Assembly: GCA_016708105.1 (NCBI GenBank)
Contig: JADJGJ010000002.1
Span: forward strand, 558,001-622,000
Direction of reading: 5' to 3'
From: Crocinitomicaceae bacterium
GTDB taxonomy: Bacteria > Bacteroidota > Bacteroidia > Flavobacteriales_D > Crocinitomicaceae
DNA length: 64,000 nucleotides
Shown here: positions 17,348 through 25,840 of the stretch, in pieces
How the letters are laid out: the number at the start of each line of letters is the position of its first letter
How positions within the stretch are numbered: position 1 is the first letter of the stretch
Made by a program: the position numbers and the translations under genes
The notes under the pieces: generated by a model
Seen by the model: only the letters and a program-made list of their open reading frames with translations
The model's database searches: none
Told to the model about the DNA's origin: nothing

Positions 17348-19726
17348 ATGAAAAAAATGGCTTTACTCAGATCAATTGTACTAGTTACAATTTTATTTTT
17401 CACTCAGGCGCTCACTGCGCAAGAAAAATTTACTATCAGTGGTACCTTAAAAGATGGTGCAACCGGTGAAGATATTATTGGTGCACGCGTGGCGGTATTG
17501 GAATTACCCGGTACAGGTGCTATCACCAATACGTATGGATTTTATTCTCTCACCTTGCCGGCAGGAAATTATACGCTGCAGTATAAATCAATCGGGTTTA
17601 CTACTACTGAAGTGAAGGTGGTGCTTGATAAAAATATCACCCAAGATTTAGAACTGGCACCTGATAGTAAAGTGCTGGATGTAGTTGAAGTATCAACCGT
17701 AAAAGAAGATGAAAATGTTACTTCAGGTGAAATGAGTGTACAAAAATTGGATATCAACGAGATTGAATCAATTCCTGTAATTTTTGGTGAAAAAGATGTT
17801 TTTAAAACCATGCAATTATTACCCGGTGTAAAATCAGCCGGAGAAGGTAATTCAGGATTCTACGTGCGCGGTGGTGGTGCTGATCAAAATTTGGTGTTGC
17901 TTGATGGAGCACCGGTTTACAACGCTTCTCACTTGCTGGGTTTTTTCTCTGTTTTTAATTCTGATGCTTTGAAAGATGTAAAATTATATAAAGGTGGTGC
18001 CCCTGCTGAATTTGGTGGTCGTCTATCTTCTGTTATGGATATTAAAATGAAAGAGGGTAACTCAAAACAATTTTCTATGAGCGGTGGTATTGGGTTAATT
18101 TCTTCTCGCCTTACTATTGAGTCTCCAATTGTGAAAGATAAAGGTTCGTTTATTATCTCTGGTCGCAGAACTTATGCTGATGTTTTTCTGAAATTATCAG
18201 ATAATGAATCACTCAACAAATCTATTCTCTATTTCTATGATTTGAATGCTAAGGCAAATTATAGAATTGGGCCTAATGATCGTATTTTTTTATCAGGTTA
18301 TTTTGGTCGTGATAATTTTGGATTCAGTGATCAGTTTGGTTTTGACTGGGGTAATGCAACCGGAACCTTACGTTGGAATCACATCTATTCAGATAAATTG
18401 TTTGGTAATACTTCATTCGTTTTTTCTAATTACAACTACAAAATAAAATTTGGTGGAGGTAATGAAACTTTTGAAATTGGTTCTGAAATTCAAGACATGA
18501 ATTTAAAACAAGATTTTGACTGGTACATCAATTCAAATAATACATTCAAATTTGGTGTAAACATTATTCATCACACCTTTAAGCCTGGTGAAATTGAAAC
18601 CGGATCAGGAATCAATTTTGAGCTGAATGATATTCAGAAAAGATACTCTTTGGAAAATTCACTCTATGTGCAGAATGAGCAAAAAATTAAAAAAAGATGG
18701 GTTCTGAATTATGGTTTGCGTTATGATAATTTTGCTCAATTAGGGCCCGGTGATTTTTACACCTATGATGAAGATGGCAATGTAACGGATACAACAAATT
18801 ATAGTGATTGGGAGGTGGTTAAATGGTACAATGGATTATCACCTCGTTTAGGTGCAACTTTTATCATCAATGAACTCAGTTCAATCAAAGCAAATTACGG
18901 GCGCACATACCAGTTCCTTCACCTGATCTCAAATACAACAGCATCTTCTCCAACTGATATTTGGTTGCCTTCAAGCAATAATATCAAACCTGAAATTGCT
19001 GATCAATTTGCCATTGGATATTTCCGCAATTTTTTCAATAATGCTGTTGAGGGTTCAATTGAATTTTATTATAAAGACATGCAAAACACCATTGATTACC
19101 GTGATGGGGCAGAGGTAACTTTAAATCCAACGGTTGAAGGTGAGTTGTTGTATGGTCGTGGGCGTGCTTACGGTATGGAATTTTTATTGCGCAAAAAATC
19201 AGGTAAGTTTACTGGTTGGGTTGCATATACCTTGGCAAAAACTGAACGATTATTTGATGAGATCAATAACAATACGTGGTATCCTGCAAGACAAGATCGT
19301 AGACATGATATTTCACTAGTTGGAATTTACACATTGAATGACCGCTTAACTTTTTCTGCAACTTGGGTTTTTTATACCGGTAATGCTGTTACTTTTCCAA
19401 GTGGTAAATATGAAATTGACGGACAAATTGTAAATTATTATACTGAGAGAAATGGTTACCGCATGCCAAATTATCATCGCTTGGATGTTGGTATCACGCT
19501 GAATAATAAAAACTACAAAATTGTGAAAGATCCAACTACAGGAGAAGAAAAACAAGTTCCAAAACGCTGGGAAAGTAGCTGGAATCTTTCTGTTTATAAC
19601 GCTTACGCGCGTGAAAATGCGTACTCTATTTCTTTTCAAGAAAATGAAGAAACCGGTCAGACAGAAGCCGTGCAACTTGCATTATTCAAAGTGATTCCTT
19701 CCATTACCTATAATTTCAAATTCTGA
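17348..19726 (+). CDS. TonB-dependent outer-membrane receptor with N-terminal carboxypeptidase-regulatory-like domain
   Basis: 792 residues. Signal peptide at about 1-24 (ending LTAQ). Residues about 30-110 are a CarboxypepD_reg-like beta domain (ISGTLKDGATGEDIIGARV, NTYGFYSLTLPAGNY). Residues about 120-235 are the plug (VFKTMQLLPGVKSAGEGNSGFYVRGGG, DQNLVLLDGAPVYNASHLLGFFSVFN). The remainder is a beta barrel ending in an aromatic residue (SITYNFKF), as outer-membrane barrels do. It is followed after six bases by two DUF4249 lipoprotein genes, forming one operon. The substrate is unknown. A close paralogue, with the same plug motifs and the same C-terminus, is at 49304-51628. Confidence 0.92.
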   Translation: MKKMALLRSIVLVTILFFTQALTAQEKFTISGTLKDGATGEDIIGARVAVLELPGTGAITNTYGFYSLTLPAGNYTLQYKSIGFTTTEVKVVLDKNITQDLELAPDSKVLDVVEVSTVKEDENVTSGEMSVQKLDINEIESIPVIFGEKDVFKTMQLLPGVKSAGEGNSGFYVRGGGADQNLVLLDGAPVYNASHLLGFFSVFNSDALKDVKLYKGGAPAEFGGRLSSVMDIKMKEGNSKQFSMSGGIGLISSRLTIESPIVKDKGSFIISGRRTYADVFLKLSDNESLNKSILYFYDLNAKANYRIGPNDRIFLSGYFGRDNFGFSDQFGFDWGNATGTLRWNHIYSDKLFGNTSFVFSNYNYKIKFGGGNETFEIGSEIQDMNLKQDFDWYINSNNTFKFGVNIIHHTFKPGEIETGSGINFELNDIQKRYSLENSLYVQNEQKIKKRWVLNYGLRYDNFAQLGPGDFYTYDEDGNVTDTTNYSDWEVVKWYNGLSPRLGATFIINELSSIKANYGRTYQFLHLISNTTASSPTDIWLPSSNNIKPEIADQFAIGYFRNFFNNAVEGSIEFYYKDMQNTIDYRDGAEVTLNPTVEGELLYGRGRAYGMEFLLRKKSGKFTGWVAYTLAKTERLFDEINNNTWYPARQDRRHDISLVGIYTLNDRLTFSATWVFYTGNAVTFPSGKYEIDGQIVNYYTERNGYRMPNYHRLDVGITLNNKNYKIVKDPTTGEEKQVPKRWESSWNLSVYNAYARENAYSISFQENEETGQTEAVQLALFKVIPSITYNFKF

Positions 19727-19732
19727 TTTTTT

Positions 19733-20536
19733 ATGTTTCGTTATTCTATAGCAGCAGCAATTTTTGGTCTGATCGGTTTTTCTTCTTGTGAAAAAGTGAT
19801 TGATATTCCGCTCAATGAAGCTGAACAACGCGTGGTAGTTGAAGCTTTGTTGATGGATCAACCCGGAAATAATTATGTGATTCTCTCAAAAACCGGATCG
19901 GTATATCAAGAGAGTGATTTTGAAAAACTTTCAGGCGCAACGGTAACCATTACTGATGAAGCCGGTACTGTTTATACACTCGCAGAAATGCCCGGTATGC
20001 CGGGTTATTACAATAATGCAACGCTTGAAGTATTTGTAGATAATGACTATGATTTAAGTGTCACGTATAATGGCGAAGTTTTTACATCATCAGTGCCAAC
20101 TTTTTATAAACCTGAGCTTGATTCACTGAATTATCTTGAACAATCTGGTAGTTTTGGTCCGCAAACTGATACAACGTATTTAGTTTTTTTCAGCTTTAGT
20201 GACAACGCAAATCAAGATAATTTTTATAGGATAAATGTGTATGTAAATGGCATCAAAGATCCAAATTACTACATCACCAATGATGATTTATTTAACGGTG
20301 AAACGTATACTCAACCGGCTTTTGCAACCGCTGTAGAAAAGGGAGATACCGTGGTAATTGAGTTACTATCGGTTGATGAAAGTAATTATGATTATTTTTT
20401 CAGTCTTTCAAGTAATGGTAGTGATGATCCTTTTTCTCCAACACCATCTAACCCGGTTTCAAATATTGAGGGAGGAGCTATTGGTTATTTTGGGGCATAC
20501 ACTTCTGATACTATGTCTGTAATCATTCCGCAATAA
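19733..20536 (+). CDS. DUF4249 lipoprotein, first copy
   Basis: 267 residues. Short signal with lipidation Cys in FSSCEKVIDIPLNEAE (about residue 19), then the beta-rich DUF4249 body (VVVEALLMDQPGNNYVILSKT, SGATVTITDEAG, PGYYNN, NPVSNIEGGAIGYFGAY near the end). DUF4249 proteins are regularly encoded directly after TonB-dependent receptors of this type in Bacteroidota, and are inferred to be the outer-leaflet partner of the receptor. The gene starts 6 bases after the receptor stop and its stop codon abuts the next start. Confidence 0.88.
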   Translation: MFRYSIAAAIFGLIGFSSCEKVIDIPLNEAEQRVVVEALLMDQPGNNYVILSKTGSVYQESDFEKLSGATVTITDEAGTVYTLAEMPGMPGYYNNATLEVFVDNDYDLSVTYNGEVFTSSVPTFYKPELDSLNYLEQSGSFGPQTDTTYLVFFSFSDNANQDNFYRINVYVNGIKDPNYYITNDDLFNGETYTQPAFATAVEKGDTVVIELLSVDESNYDYFFSLSSNGSDDPFSPTPSNPVSNIEGGAIGYFGAYTSDTMSVIIPQ

Positions 20537-21331
20537 ATGAAATTGAATCAGCTGAAATATTATAGTATTGTATTGATCACGCTGAGCTTATTTTCATGTG
20601 AAAAAGTAATTGATCTTGAACTGAATGAGGCCTCGCCCGAAATTGTTGTCGAAGCTGTTTTAAAAGATAGTCCCGGGAATAATTATATCATGTTATCCTA
20701 CACTTCTGCCGTATATACTGATCAAACTTTTGACAAAATTTCAAATGCTGATGTAAGAGTTACTGATAAAGACGGAAATGAATTTGTCTTTGCTGAAGAT
20801 GCTTACATACCTGGTTATTATCATCACAATGATTTTGTTGTGTTGCCTGATAATGATTATTCATTATGGATTGATGTGAACGGAACTATAATCACATCTC
20901 AATGTCATTCATTTTCAAAACCTGAAATTGATTCTATCGTTTATTCTTTATCACCATTTTCGGCAGTTACTGACAGTGCTTATATGATTGAATATTATTC
21001 AACTGACAACGCAACAGAAGTGAATCATTATCGTGTGCGTATATTTATTAATGGAACCGAGCAACGTGAGTTTTATTACATCGGCAATGATGATTTCATC
21101 AATGGGCAAAATTACAATGCACCTTTTTTTGGTGCTGATGCATTCAAAGGTGATACAATTTTTATTGAGCTTATCACGCTTGACAAAGCAAATTATACTT
21201 ACTTCTATACCTTGTCAAGTAATGAGTCAAATTCTACTGCACCGGCTAACCCTACAAGTAATTTGGAAGGAAATGCCATCGGTTATTTTGGCACTTACAC
21301 AACGGATACCATGTCGGTTGTGATTGAGTAA
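20537..21331 (+). CDS. DUF4249 lipoprotein, second copy
   Basis: 264 residues. Lipoprotein signal ending LFSCEKVIDLELNEAS, then a DUF4249 body clearly paralogous to the gene before it (VVEAVLKDSPGNNYIMLSYTS; GYYHH; NPTSNLEGNAIGYFGTY; TDTMSVVI). The ATG directly follows the TAA of the first copy, so the three genes from 17348 are translationally close and surely one operon. This tandem duplication is absent at the second receptor locus (51628-52446), which has only one DUF4249 gene. Confidence 0.88.
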   Translation: MKLNQLKYYSIVLITLSLFSCEKVIDLELNEASPEIVVEAVLKDSPGNNYIMLSYTSAVYTDQTFDKISNADVRVTDKDGNEFVFAEDAYIPGYYHHNDFVVLPDNDYSLWIDVNGTIITSQCHSFSKPEIDSIVYSLSPFSAVTDSAYMIEYYSTDNATEVNHYRVRIFINGTEQREFYYIGNDDFINGQNYNAPFFGADAFKGDTIFIELITLDKANYTYFYTLSSNESNSTAPANPTSNLEGNAIGYFGTYTTDTMSVVIE

Positions 21332-21449
21332 TCAATTTGTCCTGCGTCTGATTCTTTCCGCATCGCTAATTTCAAAGTTTGAGCAAATTGTCTGGAATAA
21401 TCGAACAACATCATGCTGTTTGACAGATGTTTTTCCGTATCTTAGATTC

Positions 21450-21860
21450 ATGCTGAAAACCACCCAGGATACAAAAAATATTGTGGATGAAATTATTTAT
21501 CCGCACTCAACGATAAGGCTGCGTGATGACGGTATTCTTGAACTACACACCAATGACACGCACGTTTATGAAATCAAAGATGTCATTGAAAATGTAGACG
21601 CATTTGGAAAACTAACAGGAAACAAAAAGGCGCCAGTCATTATTTTCGGAGGTTCGTTTACTTCACTCAAAGCTGAAACCAGAGCGTTTATGGCCAGTGA
21701 AGAATCGCTGAAATATTCTGCAGCTGAAGCTTTTGTTCTTCGCTCGTTGGCACAAAAAATATTGATTAATTTTTATATCAAATTTGATAAACCCCTGGTG
21801 CCCACCAAAGTTTTTCGTGATAAAGCAAAAGCAATTGAATGGCTTAGGCAGTTCAAATAG
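21450..21860 (+). CDS. small STAS/SEC14-like protein (DUF7793-like)
   Basis: 136 residues from the ATG at 21450. An in-frame TTG at 21324 overlaps the previous stop codon and would add 42 residues that look non-coding. The predicted pattern of alternating strands and helices (STIRLRDDGILELHT, VIIFGGSFTSLKAETRAFMAS, SAAEAFVLRSLAQKILINFYI, TKVFRDKAKAIEWLRQF) is that of the SpoIIAA/STAS-like proteins common as single genes in Bacteroidota. There is no obvious phosphorylatable Ser in the classic DS motif. Its role is unknown. It might be a partner of the SpoIIE-type phosphatases in the window, but that is inference only. Confidence 0.65.
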   Translation: MLKTTQDTKNIVDEIIYPHSTIRLRDDGILELHTNDTHVYEIKDVIENVDAFGKLTGNKKAPVIIFGGSFTSLKAETRAFMASEESLKYSAAEAFVLRSLAQKILINFYIKFDKPLVPTKVFRDKAKAIEWLRQFK

Positions 21861-21969
21861 TGACAGCTTGAATTTTCCACCATGCAACTCGTGCTGATTT
21901 AGTAATATCTTCTTAAACCTCCCTTATTCTTTAGTAAATAGCGGTCTGGTAATTTTGCAATCTATTACC

Positions 21970-22926
21970 ATGACAGAAATTATTCTATCCATCATTGCCG
22001 GACTCGTTCTCTTTTTATTCGCCGTTAATAATCTTTCTACGGCATTAAAAAATGCGCTGGGTGATAATGCAAAAAAGTGGATATCACGTTTTACCGGTAA
22101 TACATTCAGTAGTTTGATTGTAGGAATAGTTGTCACTACACTGCTTGATTCATCGTCGGCTGTAATCATCATTACCATTGTATTTGTGAATTCGGGTTTT
22201 TTAACACTCAAACAATCATTGGGAATTGTGTTGGGTGCTAATATTGGAACCACGGTAAGCAGCCAAATTATTGCAATGGATATTGGAAAATATTCTCCCG
22301 TTTTTTTGTTGATTGGTTTTGTGTTGCTCATGATTTCAAAATCAGATAAAATTACCCATGCCGGTCGTGTAATACTTTATTTTGGTGTCTTATTTTTTGG
22401 TTTGTTCACCATGGAAAATGCTGTTGAACCCCTGAAAGATGAAGCATTTTTTACTGAGATGCTCAAAAAAATTGAGAACCCGGTAACCGGCGCAATGATT
22501 GGCGCAATTGTTACATTGGTTATTCAGTCTTCATCAGCCACCGTGGGTATGGCTATTATTCTTACTAAAAAAGGCCTACTAACCGTTGGTGGAGGTATTG
22601 CAATTATGCTTGGAGCCGAACTTGGGACGTGCAGTGATACGCTGATTGCAACTATTAAAGGCAGCCGTGATGCAATCAGAACAGGAATGTTTCATTTGAT
22701 ATTCAATTTTGTTTGTATTCTTATTGGTTTGATTTTTTATTTTCCCTTTCTCAATTTAGTAAAATATATCAGTGCAACCGCCAGCGTTGAACGTACAGTT
22801 GCAAACGCGCACATGCTATTTAATTTTCTAGGTGTATTATTATTTATCTGGACCATTCCCTTCGCCGTAAAATTGCTCCACAAATTAGTGCCGGATAAAA
22901 AAATCAAGAAGTTGCAGGCTATATAG
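21970..22926 (+). CDS. Na/Pi cotransporter family protein
   Basis: 318 residues from the ATG at 21970. Eight or more hydrophobic segments with the two inverted-repeat signature blocks of the Na/Pi cotransporter II family: LLDSSSAVIIITIVFVNSGFLTLKQSLGIVLGANIGTT, and later VIQSSSATVGMAIILTKKGLLTVGGGIAIMLGAELGTC (quoted in part; see residues about 60-100 and 175-215). The C-terminal PhoU-like domain present in many bacterial relatives is missing, so this is the short form. Expected to be an inner-membrane sodium-coupled phosphate or related anion transporter. It is a single gene, with convergent SpoIIE phosphatase downstream. Confidence 0.88.
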   Translation: MTEIILSIIAGLVLFLFAVNNLSTALKNALGDNAKKWISRFTGNTFSSLIVGIVVTTLLDSSSAVIIITIVFVNSGFLTLKQSLGIVLGANIGTTVSSQIIAMDIGKYSPVFLLIGFVLLMISKSDKITHAGRVILYFGVLFFGLFTMENAVEPLKDEAFFTEMLKKIENPVTGAMIGAIVTLVIQSSSATVGMAIILTKKGLLTVGGGIAIMLGAELGTCSDTLIATIKGSRDAIRTGMFHLIFNFVCILIGLIFYFPFLNLVKYISATASVERTVANAHMLFNFLGVLLFIWTIPFAVKLLHKLVPDKKIKKLQAI

Positions 22927-23108
22927 TGTAATAATTTTTTTGTGTCCGTCTAGCTCATTCTTAAGTGAGAAAAGAAAATGAGCACGTTTGATATTATTGA
23001 ATTTAATCACCTTCAATCACCAATCTTTCACCAACGTTGTAGGCAGCAATTTGCGTCCCTTCAGTCCTTAAAGTCCTTCTAACAAACCGGCAAGAAATTT
23101 TTTCACCT

Positions 23109-25292
23109 CTACCCCCCAATCCCAATAATACAAACATCATCCAACTGCTCTAAATTACCACGCCAATTTTCAAATGTTTTTTCAAGAATTTCTTTTTGTT
23201 CTGTAAATGACTTGGACTGCATACCGGCAAGAAGTTCTTTCAAGCGTGACGCCTTGAATTTTTTACCGCCTTCTTTTCCGCCGGGTAAATTTTCACCGCC
23301 AAATTGATCGGCGTAGCCATCGGTCAATAAATAAAGCGAATCATTTTTCTGCAGTGAAATTTTGTGTGAGTGGAAAGGGTCATTGTGATATGATTTTCCT
23401 ATTGGATGTTTATCAGGTTTTACTTCTTGTAATTCTCCGTTGGTATAAATCCAAAGCGCATTATGCGCACCTGCCCATACTATTTCATGGGTATTAATAT
23501 TTTTTGAGATAAATGAAATATCCATTCCATCTTTTACATCTTGTCCACTTTTTTCAAATGTTTGCACTACTAATTCTCGTGTTTTATTCAAGATATCTGC
23601 CGGATCAGTTAATCCAAATTCTTTAATAGATCTGGTTAAGGCGTTAGAGCAAACTATACTTACCATGGCACCTGGCACACCGTGTCCCGTGCAATCTGCT
23701 GCTGCATAAAAAATGTGTGTATCTGTCTTTTCAAAAAAATAAAAATCACCCGCAACGATGTCTTTTGGTTTGTACAATAAAAAACTCCGCGGAAAAAATT
23801 TTACAATCTCATCTTGTGGTGCTAGAATGGCATGTTGTAAGCGTTGTGCATAAGTAATTGAATCAACAATTTCTTTTTGTTTTAATTCTAATTCAAGTTT
23901 ATGATATTCTATCTCATGCTTCTGCTTTTTAATTACCTGAAAGCGATTGAATATAAAGATTAACAAAATCAGTACTAAAAGCAGACCAATACTTACTATT
24001 ATCAAAATCATTTGTTGTTTTGATTTTTGAGCATCTGCGACTGCTTTGTCTCTGTTTTTGGCGGCAAGTAATTCTGCTTCCTTTGCTTCAAATTCATGCC
24101 TTGATTCTAATCTTCCTATTTCTCTTGACTTGCTATCGTTGTAAATTGAATCTTGTGTCAGATTATAAATTTCAAACCAATATAATGATGAGTCAAACTG
24201 TTTTGTGTTTTGGTAATTAACGTATAGCCCTTGTGATGATGTCATCTCTTTTTGCAATACGCCATTGAATTTTGCCAGTTCATAAGCTTTGAAATAGGCA
24301 TGTATTGCCGCCTGGTGTTTTTTCTGCAGGGTATATGTAGTTGCTAATCCAATATAGCAGTCAGATAATTCGTAAGATTTATTGTTAGTGGCGTAATAAC
24401 TGATGGCAAAGTTGAAATAGTGAATAGCTGAGTCTAATAGAAAATCTGATTCAAAATCAACAAGGAATTCTGATGAAAAATTAAAATAGTAGATCACGGA
24501 ATCTTTTGGCATAAAAGCTACATCATTAAAGAGTTGGGCAGTGCAATTCATGGCATCAGCTACTAACTCTTCATCATGGAGCAGCAAACCAATTTGTTTT
24601 TCTTTCTGGTAATAATGATAAGCTTGTTTATAATCTTTAATATTATAATAGACATTTCCAATATTATTCCATGCATTAGCTGCATCTGCAGAATCACCTC
24701 TCGCAATATAAAGATTGGCACTATTGAAAAGATTTTCTAGTGCTTCGTTATGCATCATGAGTCTTTTGTAGTTGATTCCAATACGGTTGTATGCCGATGC
24801 CATACGATATTTATCTCCGGTTTTTTGGCCAAGTTCAAGTTCTCTCATGGAGTAACTTAATGAGGTAGGGTAGTCACCGGAATTGTAATAATACATACCC
24901 GTGTGCCCTAATATGGCGCCTTGTTTTTTGTATAATTTATCTTGAGATGCAATTTGAAATGCTTTCACAAAATACGCTGGAGAAAGCCCGAAACTATCTG
25001 TGTGCTCAATCATCAATCCTAAATATCGGTATGCATCAACCAGCTGTTTACGGGCAAATGAAACGTATTCTTTTTTGCTGATTAATGTGTTAGACAAAAG
25101 CAACATGCTTTGCGCAGTAGAAATTCCTTGATCATAATTTCCATCACGATAATTTGCGCGCATTTGCTCATTCAACGTGGTCAACTTCAACGTATCTTCA
25201 GTTGATGATGAATTGTTTATTGAGGATGCGCCAAAGGATGAGGATCCGCAGATCCAAAGAAGTAATAGGATAGAAAATGCTTGGGTTTGCAC
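23109..25292 (-). CDS. TPR sensor protein with SpoIIE-type PP2C phosphatase domain
   Basis: 727 residues. Signal peptide at about 1-21, then about seven tetratricopeptide repeats (residues about 50-420, for example AANAWNNIGNVYYNIKDYKQAYHYY). A membrane segment follows at about 425-450 (MILIIVSIGLLLVLILLIFIF), then a coiled coil and a SpoIIE serine phosphatase domain at about 480-727. Metal-binding motifs are visible: DIVAGDFYFF, AADCTGHGVPGAMVS, DGMDISF, and LDDVCIIGI at the end. The periplasmic TPR part probably senses a protein or peptide and controls cytoplasmic phosphatase output. No RsbW-like kinase or RsbV-like antagonist is adjacent. A second SpoIIE protein with a different sensor is at 62256-63983. 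Confidence 0.88.
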   Translation of the reverse strand: MQTQAFSILLLLWICGSSSFGASSINNSSSTEDTLKLTTLNEQMRANYRDGNYDQGISTAQSMLLLSNTLISKKEYVSFARKQLVDAYRYLGLMIEHTDSFGLSPAYFVKAFQIASQDKLYKKQGAILGHTGMYYYNSGDYPTSLSYSMRELELGQKTGDKYRMASAYNRIGINYKRLMMHNEALENLFNSANLYIARGDSADAANAWNNIGNVYYNIKDYKQAYHYYQKEKQIGLLLHDEELVADAMNCTAQLFNDVAFMPKDSVIYYFNFSSEFLVDFESDFLLDSAIHYFNFAISYYATNNKSYELSDCYIGLATTYTLQKKHQAAIHAYFKAYELAKFNGVLQKEMTSSQGLYVNYQNTKQFDSSLYWFEIYNLTQDSIYNDSKSREIGRLESRHEFEAKEAELLAAKNRDKAVADAQKSKQQMILIIVSIGLLLVLILLIFIFNRFQVIKKQKHEIEYHKLELELKQKEIVDSITYAQRLQHAILAPQDEIVKFFPRSFLLYKPKDIVAGDFYFFEKTDTHIFYAAADCTGHGVPGAMVSIVCSNALTRSIKEFGLTDPADILNKTRELVVQTFEKSGQDVKDGMDISFISKNINTHEIVWAGAHNALWIYTNGELQEVKPDKHPIGKSYHNDPFHSHKISLQKNDSLYLLTDGYADQFGGENLPGGKEGGKKFKASRLKELLAGMQSKSFTEQKEILEKTFENWRGNLEQLDDVCIIGIGG

Positions 25293-25444
25293 GGGGCAAA
25301 TGTAATAAAAATGAGCGTCTTCGTTGATCTTTGTTCAGACACGTTTATACATTGCTACGCGACTAATGAAGATTGTTTTGTGGAAGAAGTAAATTACGTT
25401 TCCCAACCTGATTGCAGGTCACTCAGATTTCATTTTATGAAAAC

Positions 25445-25768
25445 TTAAGCCTCATTCACTGGTCCACCAAAATTCATTGGAATAACGTGTCCTACTGGTC
25501 CATGTTCTTTTATCGTGCCATGAGTTGATTCGTATTTGGAAATATTGTCCATCATCGCTTTCATCAATTTTTTAGCATTCTCAGGCGCCATCACAACGCG
25601 TGATCTTACTTTACCTTTTGGTACTCCCGGCATCAATTGTATGAAGTCAACGATAAATTCTGTTGGTGAATGAGTAATTACAGACAGGTTGGAATAAATT
25701 CCTCCTGAAATATCTTCAGACAATTCTATGTTTAGCTGGTTTGGTTGTTTTTCGTCTTTTGCGCTCAT
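25445..25768 (-). CDS. DUF3467 family protein
   Basis: 107 residues. Matches DUF3467 through GGIYSNLSVITHSPTEFIVDF, LMPGVPKGKVRSRVVMAPENAKKL and a C-terminal helix. The family is small, cytoplasmic and of unknown function; in Bacteroidota it is commonly found just after rpoC. Here the rpoC terminator hairpin lies between them, so it is transcribed separately or by read-through. Confidence 0.88.
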   Translation of the reverse strand: MSAKDEKQPNQLNIELSEDISGGIYSNLSVITHSPTEFIVDFIQLMPGVPKGKVRSRVVMAPENAKKLMKAMMDNISKYESTHGTIKEHGPVGHVIPMNFGGPVNEA

Positions 25769-25789
25769 AACAGATTGTATTTTATACTA

Positions 25790-25821
25790 GATAAAAAAGG
25801 CGTACCATTCAGTACGCCTTT
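25790..25821 (-). terminator. terminator of the rpoBC operon
   Basis: Perfect ten-pair stem AAAGGCGTAC (25796-25805) / GTACGCCTTT (25812-25821) with a six-base loop. On the minus strand it is followed by six T. It lies 20 bases after the rpoC stop; the other strand also carries a T-run, so it may act in both directions. Confidence 0.9.
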
Positions 25822-25840
25822 ATTTTTTTGCTTTGCTTTT

